From assembly GCA_004292755.1 (NCBI GenBank), contig RDXE01000024.1:1-64000 (forward strand): a stretch of 64,000 nt of DNA, read 5' to 3'. Origin of the DNA: Alphaproteobacteria bacterium (GTDB lineage: Bacteria > Pseudomonadota > Alphaproteobacteria > Elsterales > Elsteraceae). A model generated the notes under the pieces. It searched no databases. It was not told where the DNA came from and worked only from the letters and a program-made list of their open reading frames with translations. The position numbers and the translations under genes were made by a program. Positions 55,133-64,000 of the stretch are shown in pieces; positions within the stretch are counted from its first letter, which is position 1; each line of letters starts with the position of its first letter.

Positions 55133-56098
55133 TCAGGTGTCCAGCCAGGTCATGAAATCGGCGAACGCTGCATCTAAGTCAAACCGAGGCCGGAAGCCAG
55201 TTTCCGCCACCAACCGGTCGATCAACAACGGTGCGCGGTCGGTCGTTGAGAACAGATCAACGGTCATTTCCGCCGGATCAGCCGACAGCCGCCACGCGAA
55301 TCCGGGATAGCGGCGGGCCAAGCGGCTGCACCAGTCTTCCAAAGTCCAGCGGAAGCCTGACCCGATATGGTAAACCCCGTGATCGAGTTTGGGGGCGTTC
55401 AGCAAGCGCACGATTCCGTCTGCAACGTCGCGCGCATACACCCAGTCGCGCAAGCCGGGCCGCGGCAGCACCGCCTCCCGCCCCTCAATCGCGTGGACCA
55501 AACACTGATAGGGCGGGGAGAGGGTATCCCGCAGGCCGGTGTCGCGTTCCCACGGGCCGAACACAGCACCCAGGCGGGCGGCGACGACATCCAGTCCCGA
55601 CAGTTGCTTGATGCGAAGTCCGGTTCGCTCGGCTGCGTATTTGGTGATAGAGTAAAGGCCGTCGGGCCGCACTGGCGCCTCTTCGTCCAAGGGCTGGCTG
55701 ACGAACCCCGCCTGACCAAACACCGCGACAGAGGACAGCAGCACCACGCGGCGGATCGGGCGGCGTTGGGCTGCCTCCAGCACACTCAAGGTGCCCATCA
55801 AGTTGATGTCGAGGATTTGCTTGGGGTCACGCCGCTCCCGCTGCGGGCCGGCAGTGACCACGGCTGCATGCACCACGCGATCAACATCCGCCTCGGCCAT
55901 CAACGCTTCGACAGTGGCTTGGTCGCGCACATCGCCCTGGATCGCCGCGATCTGACCCGGCAGACGGGCCGCCATGGCGGGGGCGTGGGGCGGCGGCGGC
56001 TCCAGAGACAACAGCACGACACGTTCGCCCTGGGCGGCCAGCGCCTCGGCGACATTCATTCCGATGAACCCAGTGCCGCCTGTGATCAGAACACTCAT
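55133..56098 (-). CDS. NAD-dependent epimerase/dehydratase (extended SDR)
   Basis: The 321-residue protein has GGTGFIGMNVAEALAAQGER (NAD-binding GxxGxxG), DVRDQATVEALM, the VVLLSSVAVFGQAG strand with catalytic Ser, the YSITKYAAE active-site YxxxK, and the LGAVFGPWERDTGLRDTL sugar-binding region. Nucleotide-sugar epimerase/dehydratase in type, but the substrate is not clear. The start at 56098 precedes the Rossmann fold directly and follows GGGGAGTGGGCG. Confidence 0.88.
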   Translation of the reverse strand: MSVLITGGTGFIGMNVAEALAAQGERVVLLSLEPPPPHAPAMAARLPGQIAAIQGDVRDQATVEALMAEADVDRVVHAAVVTAGPQRERRDPKQILDINLMGTLSVLEAAQRRPIRRVVLLSSVAVFGQAGFVSQPLDEEAPVRPDGLYSITKYAAERTGLRIKQLSGLDVVAARLGAVFGPWERDTGLRDTLSPPYQCLVHAIEGREAVLPRPGLRDWVYARDVADGIVRLLNAPKLDHGVYHIGSGFRWTLEDWCSRLARRYPGFAWRLSADPAEMTVDLFSTTDRAPLLIDRLVAETGFRPRFDLDAAFADFMTWLDT

Positions 56099-56217
56099 CG
56101 CCCACTCCCCAGTGGCTCGGGCCGCCACGCTGGTCCCAGCATGGTGGTTGACCGCTGGTGGCGGCAAGGTTGTTTGCCAACGCGGAGTGTGGGGACCGTA
56201 GCAGGCCAGCGCCGCGT

Positions 56218-57231
56218 CTAGTGCAGCGCGGTGACAGCCGTGACGGGGGCCCCCGCCTCAAACCCCTGCGCCCAGCCTTCGCCCGTGGCCGGGCAGAGAT
56301 CAACGGCGAGGCGGGTCGTCTCGTTCAGGACAGGATAGACCAGCCAGTCGAGCGGCCGCTGGCTGGCCGCGCTGGCATCTTCCATGGTGCGCCGCCGCTC
56401 CGGACTGCGCTGGGTTGACTGGCGGGAGCGCATCCGCCCCGGCAGGTCTGGCGCGATCCAGTGGTTGGCGGCAACGGTTGGGCCGTCATGCACCCGGGCT
56501 TCGCGCTCCAGCCGCTCCACCACCACTTGCTCACCGGGTTTGGTGCCGACCAGGGTGAAGATCGCAGGCATCGCCAGCGGCGTGGCAATCAGCCGGGCGC
56601 GGGCGGTTGCAAAATCGGCGCTGGTCTCGCAAATCTCTCGCAGGGCGAGGGCAGGGGGCAGGCCGCCATTGCGCCACAACCGCCAGCGATTGACCAACCA
56701 GTCGCCCACCCGGCCATAGCCATGGGGCAGCATCGGCGCTTGATTGATTGAAACGGCAAAGCGACCCGGTGCGAACCCGGTCAATACGCCAACGAACCCT
56801 GGCCAGGTCATCGCCATCCAATCGCCCGCGGGGCTGCTGAGCCGGGCGGCTGTGGCAGTTTGCCCAAGCCCTTCCAGCGGCCAGTCGAGCGTCCGCCGCA
56901 GCACTGGGCGCTGGTGGCTGTCTGCTGCAGCCGCGGCTGTGCAGCCCCACTCAAACGAGAGGTTGAGCATCCAGGCCCCTGGTCCGGCTGTTGTCGCCGC
57001 GACCCGCTCAATCTCCCCCTCAACCGCCAGTCCATGCCTGCCAACCCAGGCGCGCGACAGCCGGTCCCCCAAGGCCAGCGGGGCGCGACCATAGGTGCGC
57101 TCCGCAATCCGGCGCAACGCTTCGGTCTGGTCGGGCGCCAGCGCCGCGAGGGTACCGAGGGGCGCCGTACCAAGGTGGCGGATGGGCAGGTGTGGCAGTG
57201 TCATCGAAGAGTCATCACCGCGGGGTGTCAT
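56218..57231 (-). CDS. Acid ceramidase/NAAA-like Ntn-hydrolase
   Basis: The ~337-residue protein has a candidate N-terminal nucleophile Cys in SFEWGCTAAAAAD (autoprocessing site), RRTLDWPLEGLGQ (the R-x-x-D-W substrate motif) and TWPGFVGVLTGFAPGRFAVS, matching the acid ceramidase / N-acylethanolamine amidohydrolase family, which hydrolyses fatty amides. No signal peptide is obvious, so cytoplasmic unless another start is used. The start (57231 or 57204) is uncertain. Confidence 0.68.
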   Translation of the reverse strand: MTPRGDDSSMTLPHLPIRHLGTAPLGTLAALAPDQTEALRRIAERTYGRAPLALGDRLSRAWVGRHGLAVEGEIERVAATTAGPGAWMLNLSFEWGCTAAAAADSHQRPVLRRTLDWPLEGLGQTATAARLSSPAGDWMAMTWPGFVGVLTGFAPGRFAVSINQAPMLPHGYGRVGDWLVNRWRLWRNGGLPPALALREICETSADFATARARLIATPLAMPAIFTLVGTKPGEQVVVERLEREARVHDGPTVAANHWIAPDLPGRMRSRQSTQRSPERRRTMEDASAASQRPLDWLVYPVLNETTRLAVDLCPATGEGWAQGFEAGAPVTAVTALH

Positions 57232-57334
57232 GGGCCTGTCATGATACACGTCGCGATGCGTCTGTCTATCGCATTGCAGCACTCATCGTGGCGCTGGTCT
57301 TGCTTTCTGGAGGGAGGCTCTGGAGAGTGAGGTT

Positions 57335-58408
57335 ATGTCTTCCCGCTTTGTCCGCTACGCCGCGATTTGGGTGCTGCTGCTGCTGACCATCTGGGTCGCC
57401 GACAGCTTTCTGCGGAGCCTCTACCTGACCCAGAGCGAGCCCCGCACTGTGGCCGCCCGCGGAGACCTGTCGAGCACCGAACAGCACACCATCCAACTGT
57501 TCCAGGCGATCAGCCCCTCGGTGGTCTATCTGTTCACCGATGGGGATCGACCGGGGGAGCGGGGGCGACGGGGTGCCGGGTCCGGGTTTCTCTGGGATGC
57601 GGCGGGCCACGTGGTGACCAACTTCCACGTTGTCGAAGGCTCCCGCCGAGTGCGGGTGCGCCTGGACACCGGCGAGGCGGTGGATGCCACTGTGGTCGGC
57701 ACCGCCCCGGACCACGACCTCGCCGTTGTCCGCCTTGCCGAAACCCGTGCCGCGCTCCGCCCGATCCCGATTGGTCGGTCGGCCGATTTGAAGGTGGGCC
57801 AGCAGGTGTTTGCCATCGGTAACCCCTTTGGCTTGGACCGGACTTTGACCACCGGCATCATCTCCGCCCTGGGGCGGCGGCTGCCCACCTCTGGCGCGCG
57901 GGAGATCGCTGATGTGATCCAGACCGATGCTGCCATCAATCCTGGCAACTCCGGGGGCCCGCTGTTGGACAGTGCCGGGCGGTTGATCGGGGTGACGACA
58001 GCGATCCTGTCGCAGACCGGTGTGTTTGCCGGTGTTGGCTTTGCGGTGCCGGTAGATGCCGTCAACCGCGTGGTACCAGCGCTGATCCGCAATGGCCGGA
58101 TCGCACGCCCAGGCATCGGCATCCTCGCCCTGGGTGAGGAGGATGCGGCGCGGTTTGGCGCAACCGGTTTGATCATCGCGCGGGTGGAGGCAGGTTCGGC
58201 TGCCGCGCAGGCCGGATTGCAGGGGCAAGACCGCGCAGGGTCACCGGGTGACATAATCACCCACGTCAATGGTCGCCCCGTCGCGCGCATCGCCGACTTT
58301 GCGCTGGAACTGGAGCGCGCAGGCGTTGGCGCCACCGTGGAATTGATGGTCACGCGCGATGGACGCTCCCGCCGGGTGCCCGTGCGGGTGATGGACATCG
58401 CCAACTAG
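57335..58408 (+). CDS. DegS/HtrA-type membrane-anchored serine protease
   Basis: The 357-residue protease has an N-terminal TM anchor (AAIWVLLLLTIWVADSFL), a trypsin-like domain with the triad His in TNFHVVEG, Asp in DHDLAVVRL and Ser in NPGNSGGPLLDSAG, and a single C-terminal PDZ domain (EAGSAAAQAGLQGQDRAGSP...). One PDZ plus anchor resembles DegS; it cleaves misfolded or regulatory envelope proteins in the periplasm. It converges on the large RTX gene. Confidence 0.93.
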   Translation: MSSRFVRYAAIWVLLLLTIWVADSFLRSLYLTQSEPRTVAARGDLSSTEQHTIQLFQAISPSVVYLFTDGDRPGERGRRGAGSGFLWDAAGHVVTNFHVVEGSRRVRVRLDTGEAVDATVVGTAPDHDLAVVRLAETRAALRPIPIGRSADLKVGQQVFAIGNPFGLDRTLTTGIISALGRRLPTSGAREIADVIQTDAAINPGNSGGPLLDSAGRLIGVTTAILSQTGVFAGVGFAVPVDAVNRVVPALIRNGRIARPGIGILALGEEDAARFGATGLIIARVEAGSAAAQAGLQGQDRAGSPGDIITHVNGRPVARIADFALELERAGVGATVELMVTRDGRSRRVPVRVMDIAN

Positions 58409-58417
58409 GCTGGCGCG

Positions 58418-61400
58418 TTACATCAGATCCGTGTTGGTCAGTGGCGCTGTCACGCCTGCCAATTGAATGGTGAGCGAACCCGCCGTGATGTGCAGCCCGC
58501 CACTCACCGTGACTTGGGTTAGGGCAGAGGCATTGGTGCCGATGCTGGACAGACCTCCGGTGAAGATCAGGCGGTCCTGGCCAACGGTAAAGTCAGTGAT
58601 CAGCACGGTGACCGCTTGGTCAATCAGCACAACACGGTCGAGGCCGCTGCCCGTCCAGATCGTATCGGCGCCGTTGGCGTCGATGGTGTCGTTGCCGCTA
58701 CCGCCCAGGATCAAATCATTGCCGAGCCCGCCAACCAGCGAGTCGTCTCCCCCATTGCCGAAGATGGTGTCTGGACCGTGGGAGCCAACCACAGTGTCGT
58801 TGCCACCCGCCAGGCTTGAGGCATCGTCCCCCACCAGGATCACACCGCCGGTGCCGCTGCCGCCAAACAACGCATCGTTGCCAGCATTGCCGAGTAACAC
58901 CTCGCCACCCGCTCCCGTGGCGACCAAGCGATCATTGCCTGCGCCGCCGAGCATCGTGTCGGTGCCGGTTCCACCCTCCAGCGTGTCAGCGCCGTCGCCG
59001 CCGAACATGACATCTGCACCGAGCCCGCCGAGGAGCGAGTCATCGCCCAGGTCGCCCACCAGCGTGTCGGCCCCCTGGTCGCCGTGGATGGTATCGCCAC
59101 CGCCGCCGCCAAACACAACATCGGGGGAGGTTGTTCCAGTGATCGTGTGGGAAAAGGTATTCCCAACCGGCACTTCCGTTACAGCGCCGGGCCGCGCCGT
59201 GATGCTGCTGGCCGAGTTCGGGTTGAACCGCAGCGCCTCAACCCCGGCTAGGGTGTAGGTTGCTGCGTTGATCGACGCATAAGTGCCGTTGATCACCAGT
59301 AAGTCGCTGCCAGCACCAAGGTCGATGCCATTCGATCCTGTGAATGCGGTGACTTGGGTCAGTGTCAGGACAAGGGTGTCGTTTCCGGAACTGCCGATCA
59401 CAGATTCAATGTTGTTGACCGTCGCGGCAGAAAAGTCATACCCGCCGCCGCCATACAGGATCATGGTATCGGTATCAGCGCCACCGTCGTAGAGTTCGCT
59501 ATTGGCCGCGTCTCCGGGGAACAGGCCAATAGTATCGGCGCCAGCGCCGCCCAATACAGTATCAACCCCCAAGCCACCAATCAAACTGTCGGCGCCACTG
59601 TCACCGGCCAGACTGTCGTTACCACTGGCGCCGTTCAGGCTGTCTGCTTGAGCGCTGCCGTTGATCGTATTGTTGCTGTCATTGCCGGTGATGTTGGCGC
59701 CCAAACCCAGCAGTGCTGTCGCCGTCACGGTGGTCAAGCCGGTATTGGTGCCACCCGTGGGGGCTACGCCAAAGCCGTTGTGTGTTGTGGTCGCGACACC
59801 GGACGCATTCAATGTCGCAATTGCGGGTGCGGTGAGTGTGCCGCTGAGGGTCAGAGTGGTGCCAGAGATGGTGCTGACCAGCGGCTGAGGCGGCGGAATG
59901 CGTGTCAAGGACCCGCCACTGAGCGAGAGTTCGTTAACCCCAAGGCTGCCAGACAAGGTCACAACAGCGTCAGCAACACCATCGTTATTTACGTCTATGT
60001 GTAGAAGAGTGTTGGGTGCATTGATTTCAACCTGAATACCCATGCCTGGCATCGCGGTTCCATTGCCTGCCGAGACCGAGCTAAAAGTCGCCCCCGCAAT
60101 GGTAAGTTTGTCCCCGATCGAAAAGTCAGTGATGATGTCAGCCGCGTTAGAGATTGAGTTATACCAAAAAACATCCGCCCCAGCACCACCAGTCAAACTG
60201 TCAACACCCGCACTACCGATGAACGTATCGGCCCCCGCCCCGCCGATAATGGTTTCGTTCAGCGAGCCTCCGTTGAGGGTGACGGCGCCGGTAAACGAAG
60301 CATCCAACGTACCCGAGGCACCATTGCCGACGGTGAAGGCTTCAATTCCAGTAACAACTTTACCAGTCAAATCAAATGAGCCGTTGACGATGAAGGTGTC
60401 GATGCCGCCACCACCCGTCAGACTTGTTAATCCACCGACAAAGGCAGCACCAAGAGTAACGTTCCCACCAGCGCCACCGGATACCTCAAGATGCTCAATC
60501 CCAGAGATAGAATTACTGGTTAGGTTGATGGCACCTGCGGCCACGAGTCGAAGCGTATCATTGCCGGCACCACCATCAATCACATCGCCGGTTAAATCTG
60601 TGCCGCTTTGGACCAAGAACACGTCGTCGCCATCACCGCCAACCATGCTGTCAGCGCCAGCATCACCTTGCAAAGTATCGGCGCCAGTATTCCCCACGAG
60701 AGTATCGTTACCAGTGCTGCCGGCCATATAGCGCCCGAATCCGGCGACTGCGTGAAGGATATCTGCTCCAACATTACCAGAGATACGTTCAATATTAGCC
60801 AATGACCCATAGGATGAACCAACAGTAACATCATTTCCGGACATGATCACGTTGTTAGCTACATTGAAGTTAACAAAATCGAAACCAGACCCGCCGTCGA
60901 TAATTTCACCTGAGCCCAGGGCTGTACCCTGAACCACTATTGTATCGTCGCCACCACCTGCGTTGATTGTATCTGTCCCGTTGCCTGCTTCGATTGAATC
61001 GGCGCCGCCGCCCAACGAGATCACATCATTCTGCGCCGATCCTTGAACCAAAAAGTTCGACGTGACAACTGGGTTGATGGTCAGTTGGGTAGCGTTACCC
61101 AACGTAATACGCTCGATACTGGTCAATACCACGCTCGACAAATCAGCTGCGCCACCGGTGATCGAAAGATAATCAGTTCCACCGCCTCCCGTGATGGAGG
61201 ACACACTCGCGAACAACGCCCCGCTGCCAACCAGGGTCGCGCCACCAGTCAACATCTGCAAATGTTCGAAGTTCGACCAAGTGCCAAGGGTGAGAGTATA
61301 GGCTTGTGCATAGGCGAAACGGGCGGTATCCACACCTATGCCGCCGTCATAGAGTTCGCCAGAAACCAAGTCGCCACTTGAGTTGATCAGAATGATGTCA

Positions 61401-62158
61401 TCATCATCGCCGCCAAGAACGGAATCAATACCAGTGGAGCTGACGAGGCTGTCGGCACCGGCGCCGCCTTCCATGGAATCATTGCCGTCGCCACCGTCTA
61501 ATGTGTCGTGGCCAAGGTTACCCACCAACGTATCATCACCGTTTGCTCCAAGGAGCAGGTCGTCGCCCCCATATCCATCGGCGTAGTTGTTGTTCGCGTC
61601 TCCAGTGAAGGTATCATTGCCAGCGGTCGGCACGCTGCTCGACCAGGACAAGGTTCCCCGCCAGCTTGCCATAGCAGGCTCGCTGAGCGGGCAGTCGGTG
61701 TCGGCGCCTGCGGTGCTGACAGTCAGGCACCAGTCCCCGCCCAAGTCGCGATGGCCCAGCGTGCGTTCCGCTGCGGCGACTGCGCGGCCCGACAGGTGGG
61801 CGAGGGTGTGGACCAATTGGCGTCCCGACGCCCCTTGGGCCGCGTCGCAGGCGAGAATCTGGATGGTCGCATCCGCGCTCAACCACTGCTGCCAACCGCG
61901 CACGGCAGCGCTGGCATCCAGCAATCGCTCCACCGTCACGCCGGTGCCAAGCTGCACGCACCCAGCTGCGCCATGGGCGATCAACACCAGCCGGGTAACA
62001 GGAGCGAGGGTGCCAGCGAGGGCCTGCGTGATCGCTGCAACGGGATCGGCGTCGATTGCCACGTCGTGGCACACAATCGGTCCAGTGACACCAGCCAGCA
62101 GGTCGGTGCGTTCCGCAACACGGGCGTCGATCAAAAAAACCTGCACAACGTCAGACAT
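58418..62158 (-). CDS. Giant DUF4347-RTX calcium-binding protein (1246 residues)
   Basis: Residues ~1-170 are a DUF4347 domain (VQVFLIDARVAERTDLLAGV, LVLIAHGAAGCVQLGTGVTV, ILACDAAQGASGRQLVH, GGDWCLTVSTAG), which is found at the start of many large adhesins. Four or more blocks of RTX nonapeptides are separated by spacers of beta-rich sequence with IERITLGNATQL-like repeats, and the end is LTIQLAGVTAPLTNTDLM. Probably type I-secreted to the cell surface. The ATG at 62158 follows GGAGGG at 6 nt; the GTG at 62161 is adjacent. Confidence 0.9.
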   Translation of the reverse strand: MSDVVQVFLIDARVAERTDLLAGVTGPIVCHDVAIDADPVAAITQALAGTLAPVTRLVLIAHGAAGCVQLGTGVTVERLLDASAAVRGWQQWLSADATIQILACDAAQGASGRQLVHTLAHLSGRAVAAAERTLGHRDLGGDWCLTVSTAGADTDCPLSEPAMASWRGTLSWSSSVPTAGNDTFTGDANNNYADGYGGDDLLLGANGDDTLVGNLGHDTLDGGDGNDSMEGGAGADSLVSSTGIDSVLGGDDDDIILINSSGDLVSGELYDGGIGVDTARFAYAQAYTLTLGTWSNFEHLQMLTGGATLVGSGALFASVSSITGGGGTDYLSITGGAADLSSVVLTSIERITLGNATQLTINPVVTSNFLVQGSAQNDVISLGGGADSIEAGNGTDTINAGGGDDTIVVQGTALGSGEIIDGGSGFDFVNFNVANNVIMSGNDVTVGSSYGSLANIERISGNVGADILHAVAGFGRYMAGSTGNDTLVGNTGADTLQGDAGADSMVGGDGDDVFLVQSGTDLTGDVIDGGAGNDTLRLVAAGAINLTSNSISGIEHLEVSGGAGGNVTLGAAFVGGLTSLTGGGGIDTFIVNGSFDLTGKVVTGIEAFTVGNGASGTLDASFTGAVTLNGGSLNETIIGGAGADTFIGSAGVDSLTGGAGADVFWYNSISNAADIITDFSIGDKLTIAGATFSSVSAGNGTAMPGMGIQVEINAPNTLLHIDVNNDGVADAVVTLSGSLGVNELSLSGGSLTRIPPPQPLVSTISGTTLTLSGTLTAPAIATLNASGVATTTHNGFGVAPTGGTNTGLTTVTATALLGLGANITGNDSNNTINGSAQADSLNGASGNDSLAGDSGADSLIGGLGVDTVLGGAGADTIGLFPGDAANSELYDGGADTDTMILYGGGGYDFSAATVNNIESVIGSSGNDTLVLTLTQVTAFTGSNGIDLGAGSDLLVINGTYASINAATYTLAGVEALRFNPNSASSITARPGAVTEVPVGNTFSHTITGTTSPDVVFGGGGGDTIHGDQGADTLVGDLGDDSLLGGLGADVMFGGDGADTLEGGTGTDTMLGGAGNDRLVATGAGGEVLLGNAGNDALFGGSGTGGVILVGDDASSLAGGNDTVVGSHGPDTIFGNGGDDSLVGGLGNDLILGGSGNDTIDANGADTIWTGSGLDRVVLIDQAVTVLITDFTVGQDRLIFTGGLSSIGTNASALTQVTVSGGLHITAGSLTIQLAGVTAPLTNTDLM

Positions 62159-62268
62159 CACTAACCCTCCGGGACCGGCGCCTCATTATAAGCCAAAACA
62201 AGGTTGGGAAACCTGTTCTTGGACGCCGTCATCCGGTCTAGGCGGATTGGGCTAGACCAGCATCGCCT

Positions 62269-63498
62269 TTGACAGAGGGCGGTTGGAGGCGGCATCAACA
62301 GGGGGTGTTGTTCCTGCACGCAGCCGACATCCATCTCGACAGCCCGTTGCGCGGGCTCGCTCGCTATCCCGGTCTGCCAGCCGAGCGGTTGCGACTGGCC
62401 ACGCGCGAGGCATTTGCCAATCTGATCGACCTCGCCATTGGCGAGCGGGTCGATCTCGTGGTGCTGGCCGGGGACCTTTATGACGGCGAATGGCCGGATG
62501 TTCACACTGGCCTCACCTTCGTTGCCGCCATGACGCGCCTAGCGCAGGCGGGCATAGCCGCGGTGATCGTCCAGGGCAATCACGACGCTGCTGCCAAGAT
62601 CACCCGCGCGCTGCCGCTGCCGCCAGGGGTGCACGTGCTGCCCAGCGACCGCCCGGCCACCGTTTTGATTGGGGAGCATTACGCCTGCCACGGCCAAAGC
62701 TATGCCGTGGAAGCAACTGTCGAGAATCTGGCCCAGGGCTATCCTGCACCGGTGCCGGGGCGCATTAACATCGGCGTGCTGCACACAGCATTGAGTGGAC
62801 GCGCAGACGGCCACATGCCCTACGCGCCGTGCACCACCCAGGACTTGATGCGCCTGGGCTATGAGTATTGGGCCCTGGGCCACGTCCATCGTCGCCAAGT
62901 GGTGGAGAGCGATCCGCCCATTGTCTATCCCGGCAATCTGCAGGGCCGCCACGCCCGCGAGACGGGGGCGAAGGGAGCGATGCTGGTGCGCGTCATTGAT
63001 GGCCGTTGCGTGCCAGAGTTCCGCGCCCTTGACGTGATCCGGTGGGAGCGCGTGGAGATCGCGGCCCGCGATTGTCCCAATCCCGATGGTCTGCGCACCC
63101 GGCTGGTGGCGGCCGTCGATGCCCTCGTTGGCGCTGCTGAGGGGCGCTTCCTTGTTGTGCGCGCGGTTGTGCAGGGTGCCGACCCCGCACTCGCTGCCTA
63201 CCTCGGTGGCGAGGGGTTGGATGACCTCCGCGCGGCCGTGCTCGCCATCGGTGGGGTGGCGTTGGAGAAGGTGGAGGTGGTTGAGGCTGCTGCGATTGAG
63301 GCAGAGGCAGGCGATGCATCGGCGCTGGCCGCCTTGCTGCACGGCGCCGATCCAGCCGAGGAGGTGTTCGCCGATGTCCGCCGCTTGCTGGAGGTGCTGC
63401 CCGATGCGCTGAAGGACGATCCCGCCTTTGCACCGGAAGCTTTGTTGCGCACCGCCGAGGCCGTGGCCCTCGCGCATCTCTCGGACACCTCTACATGA
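62269..63498 (+). CDS. SbcD/YhaO-like DNA repair metallophosphoesterase
   Basis: The protein has ~409 residues. The Mre11-type phosphoesterase core is clear: LFLHAADIHLDSPLRGL, VVLAGDLYDGEWPDV, VQGNHDAAAKI and YWALGHVHRRQVV supply the Mn-binding Asp/His. DNA nuclease subunit acting with the ATPase encoded next, whose start overlaps this stop by 4 bp. The start is TTG at 62269 or GTG at 62305; neither has a clear Shine-Dalgarno signal. Confidence 0.88.
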   Translation: MTEGGWRRHQQGVLFLHAADIHLDSPLRGLARYPGLPAERLRLATREAFANLIDLAIGERVDLVVLAGDLYDGEWPDVHTGLTFVAAMTRLAQAGIAAVIVQGNHDAAAKITRALPLPPGVHVLPSDRPATVLIGEHYACHGQSYAVEATVENLAQGYPAPVPGRINIGVLHTALSGRADGHMPYAPCTTQDLMRLGYEYWALGHVHRRQVVESDPPIVYPGNLQGRHARETGAKGAMLVRVIDGRCVPEFRALDVIRWERVEIAARDCPNPDGLRTRLVAAVDALVGAAEGRFLVVRAVVQGADPALAAYLGGEGLDDLRAAVLAIGGVALEKVEVVEAAAIEAEAGDASALAALLHGADPAEEVFADVRRLLEVLPDALKDDPAFAPEALLRTAEAVALAHLSDTST

Positions 63499-64000
63499 GG
63501 CTAGAGCGGCTGCTGCTGAGCGCCTATGGCGGCTTCACCGATCGGGTGCTGGACCTCGGCCCTCCGGGGCGTCTGGTGCTGGTGGTCGGCCGCAACGAAG
63601 CGGGCAAGAGCACCACGCTGCAGGCGATTGAGGATTTGCTGTTCGGGTTTCCGAAGAATGATGACGCGCCGATCCCTGCGCTTAAGGATCGCTGGCGCCG
63701 CCAGTTTCTGCATCGGCTGGATGCCGTGCGGGTGGGGGCGGTGGTCGATGGTCGCACCATGTTCCGCCGTCGCACCAATCGCGGTCCGGGCTGGGTGGGG
63801 GAGGATCGCCAGACCCCGATCGAGGATCCCCTGGGCGCCCTGCTGGCTGGGGTTGACCGCGCGCTGTTTGTCCGTCTGTGGAGCCTGGACCATCAACGCC
63901 TGCGTGCCGGGGCGGAGGAGTTGCGCGCCAATCACGGCGCACTGGGGGAGGCATTGTTTGCCGCCACCACGGGTGCCACCCGTCTGCGGCGCGCCCGTCA
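63495..64000 (+). CDS. YhaN-like AAA (SbcC-type) ATPase, N-terminal part, cut by window end
   Basis: 168 codons are visible. MRLERLLLSAYGGFTDRVLD leads to Walker A GRNEAGKSTTLQAI and IEDLLFGFPKND, then RFRRRTNRG-like and GVDRALFVRLWSLDHQRLR segments typical of YhaN. The coiled coil and Walker B lie beyond the window. Coupled to the YhaO-like gene (ATGA overlap), forming an Mre11-Rad50-like complex. Confidence 0.88.
   Translation, partial: MRLERLLLSAYGGFTDRVLDLGPPGRLVLVVGRNEAGKSTTLQAIEDLLFGFPKNDDAPIPALKDRWRRQFLHRLDAVRVGAVVDGRTMFRRRTNRGPGWVGEDRQTPIEDPLGALLAGVDRALFVRLWSLDHQRLRAGAEELRANHGALGEALFAATTGATRLRRAR

Noticed and set aside
53911-55155. 414-residue plus frame opposite the RTX gene
   Set aside because: It reads the complement of the RTX repeats and is Ile/Thr/Val-repetitive for that reason only.

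Overview
The window is high-GC chromosomal DNA from an alphaproteobacterium, probably Rhodospirillales or a close relative. The evidence is the order rimP-nusA-ylxR-infB ... rbfA-truB-rpsO-pnp, a YlxR/L7Ae-type fusion, a DUF2794 gene, an Irr-type Fur regulator, a FlbT-like protein, RpsI with an N-terminal extension and two chemoreceptors. I see no rRNA, tRNA, CRISPR array, transposase or integrase. Most of the window is housekeeping DNA; the accessory parts are the first 3.3 kb, 9.3-11.4 kb and the RTX genes near 53-62 kb.

Positions 1-3300 look like a rearranged island. A minus-strand piece of dnaE loses its homology abruptly near 135. It abuts a WD40 gene made of eight almost identical 126-bp repeats whose differences fall on a few codons. 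A PrlF/YhaV toxin-antitoxin cassette follows, bracketed by perfect 48-bp direct repeats, and then a small secreted protein. Positions 3.3-9.2 kb hold an orphan BMP-type binding protein, glycerol kinase, an MFS transporter and small membrane proteins. On the minus strand from 13987 to 9350 run CoA-binding protein, metY, glutathione peroxidase, and then an ATPase plus HNH nuclease pair that matches the Septu (PtuA-PtuB) antiphage system and starts 4 bp after the peroxidase.

Positions 14-31 kb carry a chemoreceptor, enoyl-CoA hydratase, rplM-rpsI with a promoter, gamma carbonic anhydrase, a TPR protein-bamB-der cluster, a YgiB-YgiC-DUF350 operon behind a good sigma70 promoter, a cobalamin riboswitch in front of a CbiM-like permease, a methyltransferase, two tiny DUF465 genes, a PAS protein, ChaC and a drug/metabolite transporter.

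Positions 30.8-45 kb are the transcription/translation operon. It has a promoter and a terminator-like UUCG hairpin in the rimP leader. Unusually, a terminator and a chemoreceptor gene lie between infB and rbfA. pnp is followed by a glycerophosphodiesterase and a flavin oxidoreductase with a C-terminal cysteine cluster.

Positions 45-48.4 kb form an iron/peroxide module: irr (possibly leaderless), a predicted Irr box and promoter, a rubredoxin-less rubrerythrin, a two-cluster Fe-S CCG-domain protein and DUF3501. A DUF1800-DUF1501 pair, a FlbT-like gene, purB, NIPSNAP, an RTX protein, an NAD-dependent epimerase, an acid-ceramidase-like hydrolase, an HtrA protease, a 1246-residue DUF4347/RTX protein and a YhaO/YhaN-type nuclease-ATPase pair (cut by the window end) complete the region.
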